Positions 11,649 to 21,687 of a stretch of DNA of 64,000 bases are shown here, piece by piece; within the stretch, counting starts at the first letter, position 1; the number at the start of each line of letters is the position of its first letter. The stretch covers positions 32,984,001-33,048,000 of the forward strand of contig NC_065877.1 of assembly GCF_933775445.1 (NCBI RefSeq). The letters run 5' to 3'. Position numbers and translations under genes: made by a program. The notes beneath the pieces are model-generated. The model had not been told where the DNA came from. It ran no database searches and saw only the letters and a list, made by a program, of their open reading frames with translations. This DNA is from Argentina anserina. Its lineage: Eukaryota; Streptophyta; Magnoliopsida; Rosales; Rosaceae.

Positions 11649-11855
11649 TTATGAGTAAGATCGAAGTACTGCTCCGCAGAAAGTGCAGATAATGGCTCTC
11701 CAAGACTTCCAATAAAACGGCACGTAACAAAATCTGGTAGCAGTTTTCATATCGGCGACGCTAGCTCCACCACCGCACCGCGAGCATATTCCGGCTGCCG
11801 GCTTGCTCCCTCGCACTTTCTTAGTCTGATCCACCAGAAAGCAAAAGACCACCAT
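11649..11855 (-). CDS. 68-aa zinc-ribbon-like protein of unknown function
   Basis: A single-exon frame encodes 68 residues beginning MVVFCFLVDQTKKVRGSKP. It holds two cysteine pairs, CSRCGG (residues about 24-29) and CTFCGA (about 58-63), spaced like a four-Cys zinc ribbon. Between them lies a tryptophan/aromatic segment, FCYVPFYWKSWRAII. I believe similar short proteins occur across flowering plants, but I cannot name a function. The N-terminal MVVFCFLVD is hydrophobic and short for a signal peptide. A TATA-like sequence sits about 130 bases upstream of the ATG, so the small gene has a credible promoter. The strong internal pattern and basic composition argue against a chance frame. Confidence 0.72.
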   Translation of the reverse strand: MVVFCFLVDQTKKVRGSKPAAGICSRCGGGASVADMKTATRFCYVPFYWKSWRAIICTFCGAVLRSYS

Positions 11856-11986
11856 GCTTGATAGCTATTAGCTGAGTTAAACTTCTCTGTAGTAAAATGC
11901 GAGAGGTTTGGGTCTTGTGGAGGTGTGAGGATCGATATGAGCAGAGTTGATAGAGCTGAGATGTTTGAGAAGTAAGGAAATGAAAC

Positions 11987-11995
11987 AATATATAA
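11987..11995 (-). promoter_or_regulatory. TATA box of the 68-aa zinc-ribbon gene
   Basis: On the minus strand the sequence reads TTATATATT, about 132 bases before the start codon. A transcript starting some 30 bases later would have a leader of about 100 bases. Confidence 0.5.
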
Positions 11996-12881
11996 GAATG
12001 GTAGATGGATGGAGTTGGTCGAGGTTTAGGGTTGAGACCTGGACGTTGTTGCCAATTGGAACAGATCTCGTTCTTTGACCGTACACGTGGTGAGGGATGG
12101 AGGGAGAAGAATGAATCGGTGATAAATAGGGTGGTGCTGGCTGGGTTTCTGTTGGAGTGAATGTGGGTGGCAGTTGGTAGGTCCTTGTTGAGTTTGGAGG
12201 ATCATGCATGAAGTTTAACGGTGGGCGGCGAAAAAGGTCGGCTCTTGTATGGAAGAAAGATTGAAGAAATGAATGTGATTTGGGCATATGGTATAAAATG
12301 GGTACATCCTAACAAGTATGGCATTACCATTTGGTTGGTTGTTTGGATTCATATGTCACATTTGGTAGATGAAATCCCAACCCCAAGTCGACACAACCGT
12401 CCCAACATGAAAACATCATGTGTACTAATCATTTCATTATCAGTTCTCTATCAAAATTCAATTAATAAATTCAGAGTTAAAAGAAAAAAAGAGGAGTTAA
12501 TTTCAGTTTATTCCCTAAATTTTACACATAAAATCAGTTCACCCCTTAAACTTATATTTTAATCAGTTCACCCCTTAAATTTATATTTTAATCAGTTCAC
12601 CCCCTATACTTTTAAATAATATCAAAGAAAGATAAAATTCAGGACCTTAGCAATGGATAAATCTAGGCCAAAGTTAAAACTCGCCGATCCAACCTACCAT
12701 CCTCTGGCAATCGAAATGAGAGTATCACAATTACTTTTGGTAGTACACATAAAGTATATATTCCTATAACAGAACTGAATTATGATGCAAAAAGTAGTCA
12801 TTATACATTCTAACATTCTGCGTGATTGCGTGAACCACAATTTTCAATTTGTAGGTACCATATGCATCGCATTATAGGACA
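11996..12881. other. Intergenic region with short tandem repeats
   Basis: Apart from the 29-bp tandem repeat listed separately, I see no gene. A long minus-strand frame at 11877-12287 overlaps the leader of the zinc-ribbon gene and has no protein-like pattern. Confidence 0.45.
12531..12602. repeat. 29-bp tandem repeat, 2.5 copies
   Basis: Units start at 12531, 12560 and 12589 (partial), each beginning AATCAGTTCACCCC. The two full units differ at one base. Such CAGTTCACCCC repeats often sit in transposon-derived plant DNA; that origin is inference. Confidence 0.9.
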
Positions 12882-12889
12882 CTATTACA

Positions 12890-13481
12890 CATGGGCGGAT
12901 CCATTCATAGGCCAGGCTAGGGACTTGCCTGGGACTTTGACCTTTGCTATGGAGTATAAAGCTTTACAAGCGAAAAATCATGTAAAATGGGCATATTTTA
13001 CAAAATTATGGGCAAGTTTCAGCCTCTGCTTTCTTTCCCTTTTTTTTTCTCTGAGTTACAGTCAAAATGATAGTGTTTTGGAATTTTTATTAATACTTAA
13101 TGCATGAAAGCCAAATAATGATGTTGTTTCATTAATATAGAAAAAAGAGAAGAAGATTTGCGGGCCAAGGATAATGAACTAATCTAGTTGATTATGTTGC
13201 TGCCTCTATATCAATTGACAAAGACTCAACTCCTCATTTAAAAAAAAAAGACCTAACTCTCCACTCTCTGTCTTGCCTATTGCCAAATCATCTAAAATCA
13301 CAAATTCAATTGTTAGAACTCTTGTTCTCACCAAATTATTTTTCTCTCAGGATTTATCTTAGGCAAATGTCCATCTTCAGTTTTTGTCTAGATTTGAAAA
13401 TCATGGTCATGAAAATTCATTATATATGTTCATCTTAATTTTTTTTGCTATGGCTGACAAACGTTTCTGGATCTGCCACTG
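12890..13481. mobile_element. Short non-autonomous hAT element
   Basis: The 592-bp unit is flanked by a perfect 8-bp duplication, CTATTACA, at 12882-12889 and 13482-13489. The ends are inverted repeats, CATGGGCGGATCCA on the left and CAGTGGCAGATCCA on the right (reverse complement). The CAGTGGCGGATCC-type end is familiar from plant hAT elements. No transposase is present. Its ends differ from those of the other two hAT-type units in this window (TAGGG or TATGG), so it is a separate family. Confidence 0.85.
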
Positions 13482-14101
13482 CTATTACATGTATATGTCA
13501 TTGAAAATCTACATGACAATATTAAATGACGTGACAACGCAACATTCAAATTGGCATATAAGTTCTTTTGGGCCTAACAACATAGATTATTATTATTTTT
13601 TGAGAAAAAAAAATATATATCACCATAATAAAATTACAATAAAGAACCACCTAATTTACTATCTTAGAGCAAATGCACCTGTGACTGAATATAATTGCTA
13701 ATTCATGGGCCCCACCTTAAAATTGGCATTTTATCAATGCACATGATAGAAATCAGCTGGTGCAATTAGTGGGGACCATCAAACAGTAATTGACATAGCT
13801 AATTGAGTTGCTGATTTTTAACAATTATTTTGGTCGACTGATTTGGTGGGGCTCACTATGTGGCCTGCAACAGATGGAAATAATATGACTAACGACAACT
13901 TAATTGCAACCATTGATTAAGATCCAAAGGCTATAATTTGACACCAATGGTTAAAAATTTCTTCCGTCAAAAATTTCAAAATTTTCTTTTTAAACCTCTA
14001 TAAATACCTAACTTCATTTCATCATTTCTCACAGCAAAATTATCTTCTTCCTCATCTTCTTCTTCAATTTACTTTTTATTTCTTGTTAGACTCATCAAAT
14101 C

Positions 14102-15104
14102 ATGGGAGAGTCTAATTCCACTTGGCAAGAAGAGGAGAGAATGCAATTATGTGATTCATGGGCGCGTGTAACTGTATGTCCGATCACCGGCAAATGCATA
14201 AGCTCCACAAAGTTATGGAAAAAAGTTCATGCCGATTATGTCAAGCATGGGCAAGGTCCACCGACAAATCGAGGTCCACTCGCCATGCAATCTCAATTTT
14301 GGACGTTGAAAAAGTTGCTGAGAGATTGACATAATGCACAAATTAAAGCCCGTAATAATATAACTAGCGGCACCAATATGATGGATGAGGTACATATATT
14401 TTTCCCAATAATATTAGTTTTTACATTATTATTTATTAGTTGGTTGTTACATTATTATTTATGTTCTTAAATTATACCTATAAATATCTTAATTGTATTG
14501 GTAGATATTGATTGCTTTATTATTCTCGTTGTTATAGATGAATCAAGTTCATTCGAACTACATGAAAAATCATCCCAAAAAATTTAATAAATGGGAATGT
14601 TGGGACAAAGTTAAACATCATCCTTATTTTATTGATCCACCATTTAATCCTCAACCTATGGAGTTTTATTCAACACCTAATGCCTCCGAAAATGACTCTT
14701 TAATTGACTCGGAAGATGATATAGTTTTGGAGACACCTTCAAGCTCGATCCCAAAGTCAATTGGACAAAAGAGAGCCAAATAAGCAATGAGGAAAGGAAA
14801 GAAAGTACAAGATACAACAGAAAGTATGGCTCTTGTTATTCAAGCCATGGCGGAATCAAATCAAGCTTCTGTTGAATTAATGAGGAAAAGAAATGAAGAA
14901 ATAGCTGCTCATACAAGAAAAATATTGGCATTTGAAGAGGCAAAAAAAGATGCAAAAGTAATGGCTATGTATACTAATTTCATGACTCCACAATCAAAGG
15001 CTTGGTGGAAAAAGAAGAAAAGTGATATATTAGCCAAAACATTATTCGATGGTAATAGCAACGGTGACTACACACCTGAGTTTGATCAGTTTTATTTTCG
15101 ATAA
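14102..15104 (+). pseudogene. Broken Harbinger ORF1 (Myb/SANT-like DNA-binding protein)
   Basis: Two exons, 14102-14389 and 14538-15104, join in phase 0. The first encodes a trihelix/Myb-like segment (WQEEERMQLCDSWARV, KLWKKVHADY). The second encodes FNKWECWDKVKHHPYF and a Glu/Lys-rich helical C-terminus (KRNEEIAAHTRKILAFEEAK) typical of the NAM-associated domain in PIF ORF1 proteins. A TGA at 14327-14329 and a TAA at 14781-14783 interrupt the frame. Sequence on both sides of each stop stays in frame and family-like, so these are simple nonsense changes rather than exon borders. In working elements this protein helps the transposase bind the ends and enter the nucleus. Confidence 0.82.
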
Positions 15105-15444
15105 TAAATTGTTGTTTAGGAGATTATGTAACTTAATTTGAAATTCCCTTATGTAATTTTAATTTTATGAAATAATTTTTTTGTGTTTTTTAATACATTA
15201 GTACAAAAAGTAACAATAAAAACCACATTTTATTCTTAACATAAATAAGCATAATTTAAGATTACATAAATTTCAAACATACATATTATTACAGCACACA
15301 ACATGAAATACATTAATTAAAATCACAAACCATAATTTATTTAAATCTAATTTACCAAATGTAATGGTTCATACTCAGTTACCATCCATGTTCCATTATG
15401 CATCACTAAATCATCTTGTAGGCACTTGTGGAGGTAGGCAGACT

Positions 15445-16608
15445 CTACTTAAGATTTTGTCCATTTGTCTCGGCTGGTTTGAAAGGAATGGGTTCTCCAG
15501 TTTCAGGATCCACAGGTCTATCGTAGATAGTAGCTATTGATGGATTCATTAGATCTTCTTCTTCAGACTCCACAAATTCTTCCTCAACAAACTCATCATG
15601 CACAATCATATTATGCAAAATGATACAACTTATCATGATGAATCGAAGATCTTCTAGTTTAAACAACCTAGCACCATGACGCAACATAGCCCATCGAGAT
15701 TGGAGAATTCCAAAATACCGCTCCACATCTTTTCGATAAGCCTCTTGTTTTTTGGAAAAGTGTTTATCTTCATCTGTTCTGGGGTTCGATATTGTTTTAA
15801 CAAAAGTCGACCACCTCAGGTATATTCCATCAGCAAGGTAGTAACCATTGGTGTACCTTTTGTTGTTGACTTCAAACTGGACCATAGGAGCAGTTCCACC
15901 TATGACCCGCTCGAACACATTAGACGCACCAAGAACGTTCAGGTCATTTTGAGCTCCCGGAGTTCTGAAGAAAGCGTGCCATATGTGTGTGTCGTAAGAT
16001 GCCACTGCTTCTAGAATAATAGTTGGTCTACCCTTCTGACCCGAGAAAGCTCCAGCCCAAGCGATTGGACAATTTTTCCACTCCCAATGCATACAATCGA
16101 TGCTTCCAATCATGCCTGGAAATCCGCAGTGATGTCCTCTATTGAGAAGCCTATATATAAAATCGATTTGTTTGGAAAAAAATTTCAGACACTTGAGCGT
16201 TGTAGAAGTCCCCATCCTAGTGATTTCATCACATTGATTAGCAGCTGCGCCATATGCAAGCATTCTCAAGGCAATAATCATTTTTTGTTCAGGAAGTAGT
16301 CCCAATTTTCCAGTGGCATCTGCTTTTTGCCTCCAAAAACTGTCGTGGTTACAAAGATCCTCTATTATGTGTTGGAATAAATGTCTTTGCATTCTGTATC
16401 GCCTTCGAAAGCTTGTTTCGTCGTAAACTGGACGTTCAATAAAATAATCTTGTAGGAGAAAATGACCCCGGGCTTCTCTATATCTCTCGACGTTTGGTGC
16501 ACGCCCAAGTCGCGATCCACGCCCTCTAGGTGTTATGGATAGTTGATATTGTGCCACTATTGCAGCCGCTTGAGAGTTTGTAGCTTGAATCTACTCGAAA
16601 TCTTCCAT
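15445..16608 (-). pseudogene. Harbinger DDE transposase with an early nonsense codon
   Basis: The frame from 16590 to 15445 is open for about 380 residues and reads as a DDE_Tnp_4 (PIF/Harbinger) transposase. A helix-turn-helix-like region (LPEQKMIIALRMLAYG) precedes the nuclease core. The first Asp is in GSIDCMHWEWKN, the second in TPGAQNDLNVL, and the Glu is in RKDVERYFGILQ, giving a complete catalytic triad. The only in-frame ATG upstream of the conserved part is at 16608 (MEDFE). It is followed after five codons by TAG at 16591-16593. The next internal Met is well inside the conserved part. The simplest reading is one nonsense change in an otherwise intact enzyme; a start elsewhere or an unseen exon could bypass it. 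Confidence 0.85.
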
Positions 16609-17181
16609 ATTTTTCACGCTCTTTTTCTTGCACCCACATGTTCAGTTCCTCCATGGAAAAAAAAGAACAAAAGAAATGAGATGAGTGATAAGATTCAGAA
16701 GATGTGAATGTATAGAATGATAAGAATGTGTGGGTAGAGACTAAATTCTGGAAGCTTATTTATCAACAATTTTGAAGATGAAAAGTTTCAGATAAGTACA
16801 CGTGTCTCGTAAATATTGGTTGATAATCTTATCAGAAATTATATATATATTTTTAGAAGATAACAATATTTGAAGTTAACACGTGTAAGATGAAGATTGG
16901 GTGAATATCATATCATAATTAAATATTTTTTAATTTTTTACAATATTTTGTTATATGTTTATAAAAAAACCATAAAATTGTATAAATAATAATACTATTA
17001 ATTAATTTTTAAACTTTGTCATTTATTCAAATTGAAATGTGAATTAAGTTTAATGTAAATGTGGATTAGCATGCAAATTGCCTTCAAGTAGTGCATTGAT
17101 AAAGATAAGGCAATTGCCAATTCTACATGAATAGTAAATTAGCAGTACCAACTAAATTGGCAAATCAGCAATTAGCCTTCA

Positions 17182-18010
17182 GTTTTGTTATACGGACACG
17201 GACACGATTCGATATGTTGATACGGTATATAATTTTTTTTTTGATACGGACACGTTATGGACACGTTAATTAAATATATATTTATACATATTTTATACCT
17301 TAAAAAAATTAAAACATGTTATATTGTTTTTCTTAAATTGATACATGTATTCTTAAATAAATTTGTGTATTAATACATAAATAAATAGATATATCTATTC
17401 AAATAAATAAAATAAATTAAACACATGTAGTATATGTTGATAGTGTGCCACGTCCAGCTCCCCACCCCAACCAAATCCTAACTTAATTTTCTCAAATCTT
17501 TCTCTATCTTTCTCCCACTTTACTCTACTGATCAGAGACTCTACTAAGGTCTACCTAGCCAGGAACGACTGTCATCGTTGTCTCTCAATGGTGCTCTGCT
17601 CATTCTGGAGTTCTATGAGTCTGATCGAGCTCAACTCAAATCCTTCTGCTAGATGCAACTCCAATCATTACCTCATCATATTCAAACCTCTACAACGTCG
17701 GCTCCAAACTCTCCAGTACATTGATTAAGCCCCAAAATCACAAAAACCCAGAAAACCAATCACTCACCAGTTGGGTTTTGCTTAATTCGGTAAGATCTTC
17801 AAGTTTTGCGTCTGGGTTCTTGCTCTTGAATCCTAATTGCTTGTGCTAAATTACATGTCCACTTAAAGGACATGATCGTGTCCAAATACTGATTCGGGTG
17901 TCCAAGCCGCGTGTCTGAATATCAGTTCGCGTGTCCAAGCGTATTACTGCGTGTCCGTATCCGTATCCGACACGCAATATATGACTCTGGTGCCATGTCC
18001 GCGCTTCATA
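17182..18010. mobile_element. GGACACG-rich element nested in the Harbinger transposon
   Basis: This 829-bp unit is flanked by perfect copies of AGCCTTCA at 17174-17181 and 18011-18018, both within the right inverted-repeat arm of the Harbinger element. The left part holds CGGACACGGACACGATTCG and the right part many inverted GTGTCCG and GACACGC motifs. The middle has AT-rich DNA and then a pyrimidine-rich, leader-like stretch. A second, shorter copy lies at about 38718-39211. No protein is encoded. The superfamily is uncertain; hAT or MULE are possible from the 8-9-bp target copy. Confidence 0.7.
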
Positions 18011-18060
18011 AGCCTTCACCAATGGGTGGATTTGCTCTTACGCGCAGCTATTCCTAAAAC

Positions 18061-20085
18061 ATGCAACTAAAGAGCGCCTCTTCTGATTCAAACCCGAACG
18101 TCCCCACTTTCATGAAGCTCTTCTTCTTCTTGAGGCGCCATTGCACCTCTCTCACCTCCTCCTCAAATATCCACAAACCCAAAAACCCACCTCCCCCACA
18201 ATCCCAAATCCTCCTCCTCTGCAAATCCGGCTCCCTCCTCGACGCAATTGCCCTCCTTAACTCCACAAACCCCTCTCACATCACCCTCAAACCACTCGTC
18301 TACGCCTCACTCCTCCAAACAAGCACCAAAGCCGTCTCACTCATCCATGGCCTCCAACTCCACTCCCACGTCATCAAGTCCGGCCTCGAAACCGACCGCT
18401 TCGTCGGCAACAGCCTACTATCTCTCTACTTCAAACTCATCCCCAACATGTCCCAAACCCGCAAAGTCTTCGATGCTCTGTATTTCAAAGACGTGATCTC
18501 GTGGACGTCCATGATCACAGGCTACGTTCGCGCCGGGAATCCCGCTGACGCCGTTGGATTGTTTTGGGAGATGGTGAGTCTGGGAATTGAGCCGAATCAC
18601 TTCACTGTGTCCGCGGTTGTCAAGGCGTGTTCTCAGCTCGGCTACTTGAGGCTCGGTCGGTGCTTGCATGGCGTTGTCGTGAGCCGTGGGTTCGAGTCCA
18701 ATCAGGTTATTGGTACCGCCTTGATTGACATGTACGGTAGAAATTTCAGGCCGGGGCAAGCTCGAGACGTGTTCGATGAAATGCCTGAGCCAGGGGCCAT
18801 CTGTTGGACGTCGGTTATATCTGCGCTTACGAGGAACGATTTGTTTAGTGAAGCTTTGCATTATTTTTACTCGATGCAGAGGTGTGGTGGGTTGTTTCCG
18901 GATGGGTTTACGTTCGGGACTGTGTTGACTGCTTGTGCGAATTTGGGGAGGGTGAGGCAGGGCCGAGAAATGCACGCGAAGGTGGTCGCGTATGGGCTTA
19001 GGGGAAATGTGGTTGTGGAGAGTAGTTTGGTGGATATGTATGGGAAATGTGGGAGGGTGGATGATTCGAGAAGGGTTTTTGATGGGATGCCGGTGAAGAA
19101 TTCTGTTTCGTGGTCTGCGTTGCTTGGGGTGTACTGTCAAGCTGGGGAGTTTGAGGCTGTGATTAAGAATTTTAGGGAAATGGAAGAGGCTGATCTGTAT
19201 TGCTTTGGAACTGTCCTTCGTGCGTGTGCGGGTTTGGCGGCTGTGCAGCATGGGAAAGAGGTTCACTGCCAGTACGTGAGAAGGTGTGGTTGGAGAGATG
19301 TGATTGTTGAGTCGGCTCTAGTTAATCTTTATGCGAAATGTGGTTGCATAGATTTTGCGCGTAGCGTTTTCGCGCAGATGCTGGTTAGGAATTTGATTAC
19401 ATGGAACTCGATGATATGTGGGTTTGCTCAAAATGGGCAAGGTGAAGAAGCTCTTAAGGTATTTGATGAGATGATTAAGGAGGGAATGAAGCCCGACTAT
19501 ATCAGCTTTATTGGGGTTCTGTTTGCTTGTAGTCATGCGGGTCTAGTTGATCAAGGGCGAAAGAACTTTAGCTTGATGACGAAGAACTATGGGATAAAAC
19601 CTGGGATTGAACATTATTGCTGCATGGTTGATCTCCTGGGCCGTGCTGGGCTACTGGAAGAAGCAGAGAACTTGATAGAGAGTGCAGATTGTAGAAATGA
19701 TTCTTCCCTTTGGGCAGTTCTTCTAGGTGCTAGCACAACCAGTACGAACTCTGCTACTGCAGAGCGCATAGCCAAAAAAATGATAGAACTGGAACCTGAC
19801 TACCATCTGAGTTATGTTCTACTAGCTAATGTATACAGATCAGTAGGCAGATGGGATGATGCCATGGAGATTGCCAAGCTGATGCAAGATAGAGGCGTTA
19901 AGAAGACTCCGGCTAAGAGCTGGATTGAGTCCAATAGTAGATGGCGGTCTCGTCTTCATGTCGGTGGTGTGAACATACCTAGAAAAATTGATTTTAATGC
20001 CGTTTGGGGACATTCTGTGAAAACAAGGATAGACGGAAGAGAATCAACAATCGAATATCAACCCATGTTGGAGGCTGGAGTATAG
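18061..20085 (+). CDS. PLS-type (E-class) pentatricopeptide repeat protein
   Basis: An intronless frame of 674 codons encodes tandem PPR motifs of the P, L and S types. PLS proteins bind organellar RNA and usually specify C-to-U editing sites. The repeats begin near residue 80 and run to about 590, with typical helices such as DVISWTSMITGYVRAG, SSLVDMYGKCGRVDDS and NLITWNSMICGFAQNG. The E domain follows (GIEHYCCMVDLLGRAG, LANVYRSVGRWDDAMEI). The tail after KSWIE is unusual and ends without the family's DYW domain. The first ATG is at 18061, but the second, at 18112 (MKLFFFLRRHC), starts a better mitochondrial targeting peptide. The best match I recall is Arabidopsis At1g03540. A transposon ends only 24 bases upstream of the first ATG. 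Confidence 0.92.
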   Translation: MQLKSASSDSNPNVPTFMKLFFFLRRHCTSLTSSSNIHKPKNPPPPQSQILLLCKSGSLLDAIALLNSTNPSHITLKPLVYASLLQTSTKAVSLIHGLQLHSHVIKSGLETDRFVGNSLLSLYFKLIPNMSQTRKVFDALYFKDVISWTSMITGYVRAGNPADAVGLFWEMVSLGIEPNHFTVSAVVKACSQLGYLRLGRCLHGVVVSRGFESNQVIGTALIDMYGRNFRPGQARDVFDEMPEPGAICWTSVISALTRNDLFSEALHYFYSMQRCGGLFPDGFTFGTVLTACANLGRVRQGREMHAKVVAYGLRGNVVVESSLVDMYGKCGRVDDSRRVFDGMPVKNSVSWSALLGVYCQAGEFEAVIKNFREMEEADLYCFGTVLRACAGLAAVQHGKEVHCQYVRRCGWRDVIVESALVNLYAKCGCIDFARSVFAQMLVRNLITWNSMICGFAQNGQGEEALKVFDEMIKEGMKPDYISFIGVLFACSHAGLVDQGRKNFSLMTKNYGIKPGIEHYCCMVDLLGRAGLLEEAENLIESADCRNDSSLWAVLLGASTTSTNSATAERIAKKMIELEPDYHLSYVLLANVYRSVGRWDDAMEIAKLMQDRGVKKTPAKSWIESNSRWRSRLHVGGVNIPRKIDFNAVWGHSVKTRIDGRESTIEYQPMLEAGV

Positions 20086-20592
20086 TTGTAACAGAAGTAA
20101 TCGACATCCCCCATGGAACTGCCTCATGTCCTATGTAGATATTTGACGTCTTGCAGTGCAAGAAACAGGTGGAGGCTGGCAATTGCCCTTTTTGATATAC
20201 AGTTTTCGTGGAAGTTTTACAGGACTTGAACGCCAAACCATGCCTACCGTAGAGAGCTCTATCGTGGAAAGCGTGTCTAGACTAATTAGTGGTGACTTTT
20301 CCAATTTCCTTTGATAATTTACGTTCCTCAACCTCCTTATGATTTATGAGAGGATTCAAACTTGGAATGGAACACGGGTCGCAAACGCTTTGCCTTTGAT
20401 AATGAAGTTTTCTTCTTTCCTCTTCCGCAAGGGATTAGGATACTAGCCCTTAATTCCTTTAATTGGTATTTGCTGATATCCTTCGTGGAAAAGGAAAGAG
20501 ATACTTTATGGCCGCTTATTTTCCTTTGTGGAATAGTTATTACGTATTAGTATGCTATGAGGAAAACGAAATGGTCGATCTCCAGCTCGCTC
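20086..20592. other. PPR 3' flank and promoter of the 143-aa gene
   Basis: The 3' end of the PPR transcript and the promoter of the next gene share this stretch. No further coding signal is visible. Confidence 0.5.
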
Positions 20593-20600
20593 TATATAAA
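20593..20600 (+). promoter_or_regulatory. TATA box of the 143-aa gene
   Basis: The sequence CTATATAAA, a close match to the plant TATA consensus, lies about 110 bases before the ATG at 20704. This implies a leader of about 80 bases and supports the frame being a real transcription unit. Confidence 0.65.
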
Positions 20601-20703
20601 CATACGTAGGTAGTGCACGCTTTCCATACCCATAACCACAAGTTCACAATTCATTTTCTTCATTCTCTACTCCAATCTCGTTTGAACAATACAAGCACAA
20701 AGC

Positions 20704-21135
20704 ATGTCAAATAATTCTCTTCCTGGCAAGAAAGGGTCGGAGAAGAAGCTTCATCTGGTAGATGGTGAAGGCTTCAATGACGACTTCCTCCCGTCGCGGC
20801 TGCAGAAATTTAATTTATATGACGAAGTAGCTTCTGGTAGCGATTCAGAAGATAAAGATGATAGCAATAGTAATGAGTTCTGTGAGTTTCATGGTGTGAG
20901 GCAATTAAAGTATCCTAATGCTCCACCAAATGCGCCTACTAGAATCCTACACAAGGAACATACAGTCTATAATATTCCAAAAAAGGATTGTGTAAAATGT
21001 AAGAAAGAGAAGCTCGCAAAGAAGAAGCTGAAGAAATCTAAGGAGGCCAATATAGTCACCATGTATAAAAATGGCCATCCAAAGGTTGCTCCACTGCATG
21101 ACACCGGCAAATACCAGTTCTTGGTATACTATTAG
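20704..21135 (+). CDS. Unrecognised 143-aa charged protein
   Basis: I do not recognise this intronless gene. The N-terminal half is acidic (SGSDSEDKDDSNSNE, residues about 49-63) and the C-terminal half strongly basic, with a cysteine pair and a lysine run (KKDCVKCKKEKLAKKKLKK). The C-terminus ends HDTGKYQFLVYY. There is no signal peptide or membrane segment. The basic block could be a nuclear localisation signal or contact nucleic acid; this is inference. A good TATA box precedes it. A broken copy lies at 46793-47113, and similarity extends past the stop codon, so the gene was duplicated with its 3' flank. It is convergent with the PPR gene at 21688. Confidence 0.7.
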   Translation: MSNNSLPGKKGSEKKLHLVDGEGFNDDFLPSRLQKFNLYDEVASGSDSEDKDDSNSNEFCEFHGVRQLKYPNAPPNAPTRILHKEHTVYNIPKKDCVKCKKEKLAKKKLKKSKEANIVTMYKNGHPKVAPLHDTGKYQFLVYY

Positions 21136-21687
21136 CTAGCTAGTATTGTTTAGTTGATCACACATGTAACTGTTCTCTACTTTCTTACCTGTTAATGATG
21201 GGATTGCATATCATCAAACTTGACAATCTCGCAGCAGAAAAGCAATCTGTTTGAGTGCAGCAACTGGAAACACTAGATAAAACTACGGTACACAATTGCT
21301 TATTCTATTAGAAAAACATACACTTTAAGTAATGGAGAAACTATTCCCGAAGAACAAGCTCCAAAGACAGATGCATGGTTCAGTTGATTAACTACCAATA
21401 TTGTTTATATAATGCAACATTTCCTTAAGAGTCTTAATTTTCAGAAGTCTTGGTGTAACATTTTGTGATTTGGCAGAAACTAAATAAGTTGCGTTCAGCG
21501 TTGGCATGTTATAAATTATAATGTACAAATGTGGAATACAATGCATGTTCCAACACACAAAAAAAAAAAAAAGAGTTAATTTCTATACAATCTCCATTCA
21601 GCTGTTTCCTTACATACAGTACTATGCATCATGCAATGCTTGTTTCTGTACAGTGACATCGTTGGAAGTTTATCGCTTTAAATATCA
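21136..21687. other. Convergent 3' flanks, including a duplicated segment
   Basis: No gene is seen. Parts of 21150-21486 resemble sequence after the broken copy at 47114-47521, including the shared TTTCAG-A...TCTTGGTGT and AGAAACTAAA segments, marking the extent of an old duplication. Confidence 0.55.

Larger units (their letters stand above)
13667..18037. mobile_element. Inactive PIF/Harbinger transposon with a nested insertion
   Basis: The unit is flanked by TTA at 13664-13666 and 18038-18040, the usual PIF/Harbinger target copy. Its ends match as inverted repeats: GAGCAAATGCACC on the left, GAGCAAATCCACC on the right (reverse complement), with looser similarity continuing inward (TAATTGCT, AATTGGCA). 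Inside are the two Harbinger genes in convergent orientation: the Myb-like ORF1 on the plus strand and the DDE transposase on the minus strand. Both contain in-frame stops. An 829-bp element with its own 8-bp target copy lies 27 bases inside the right end. Without it the transposon would be about 3.5 kb. Its right end is 24 bases from the first ATG of the next PPR gene. Confidence 0.88.

Noticed and set aside
11877..12287. 136-codon minus-strand frame upstream of the zinc-ribbon gene
   Set aside because: It covers that gene's TATA box and leader and has no conserved-looking segment.
18418..19266. 282-codon minus-strand frame
   Set aside because: It is antisense to the PPR gene, and its composition is explained by the codon pattern of the PPR repeats.
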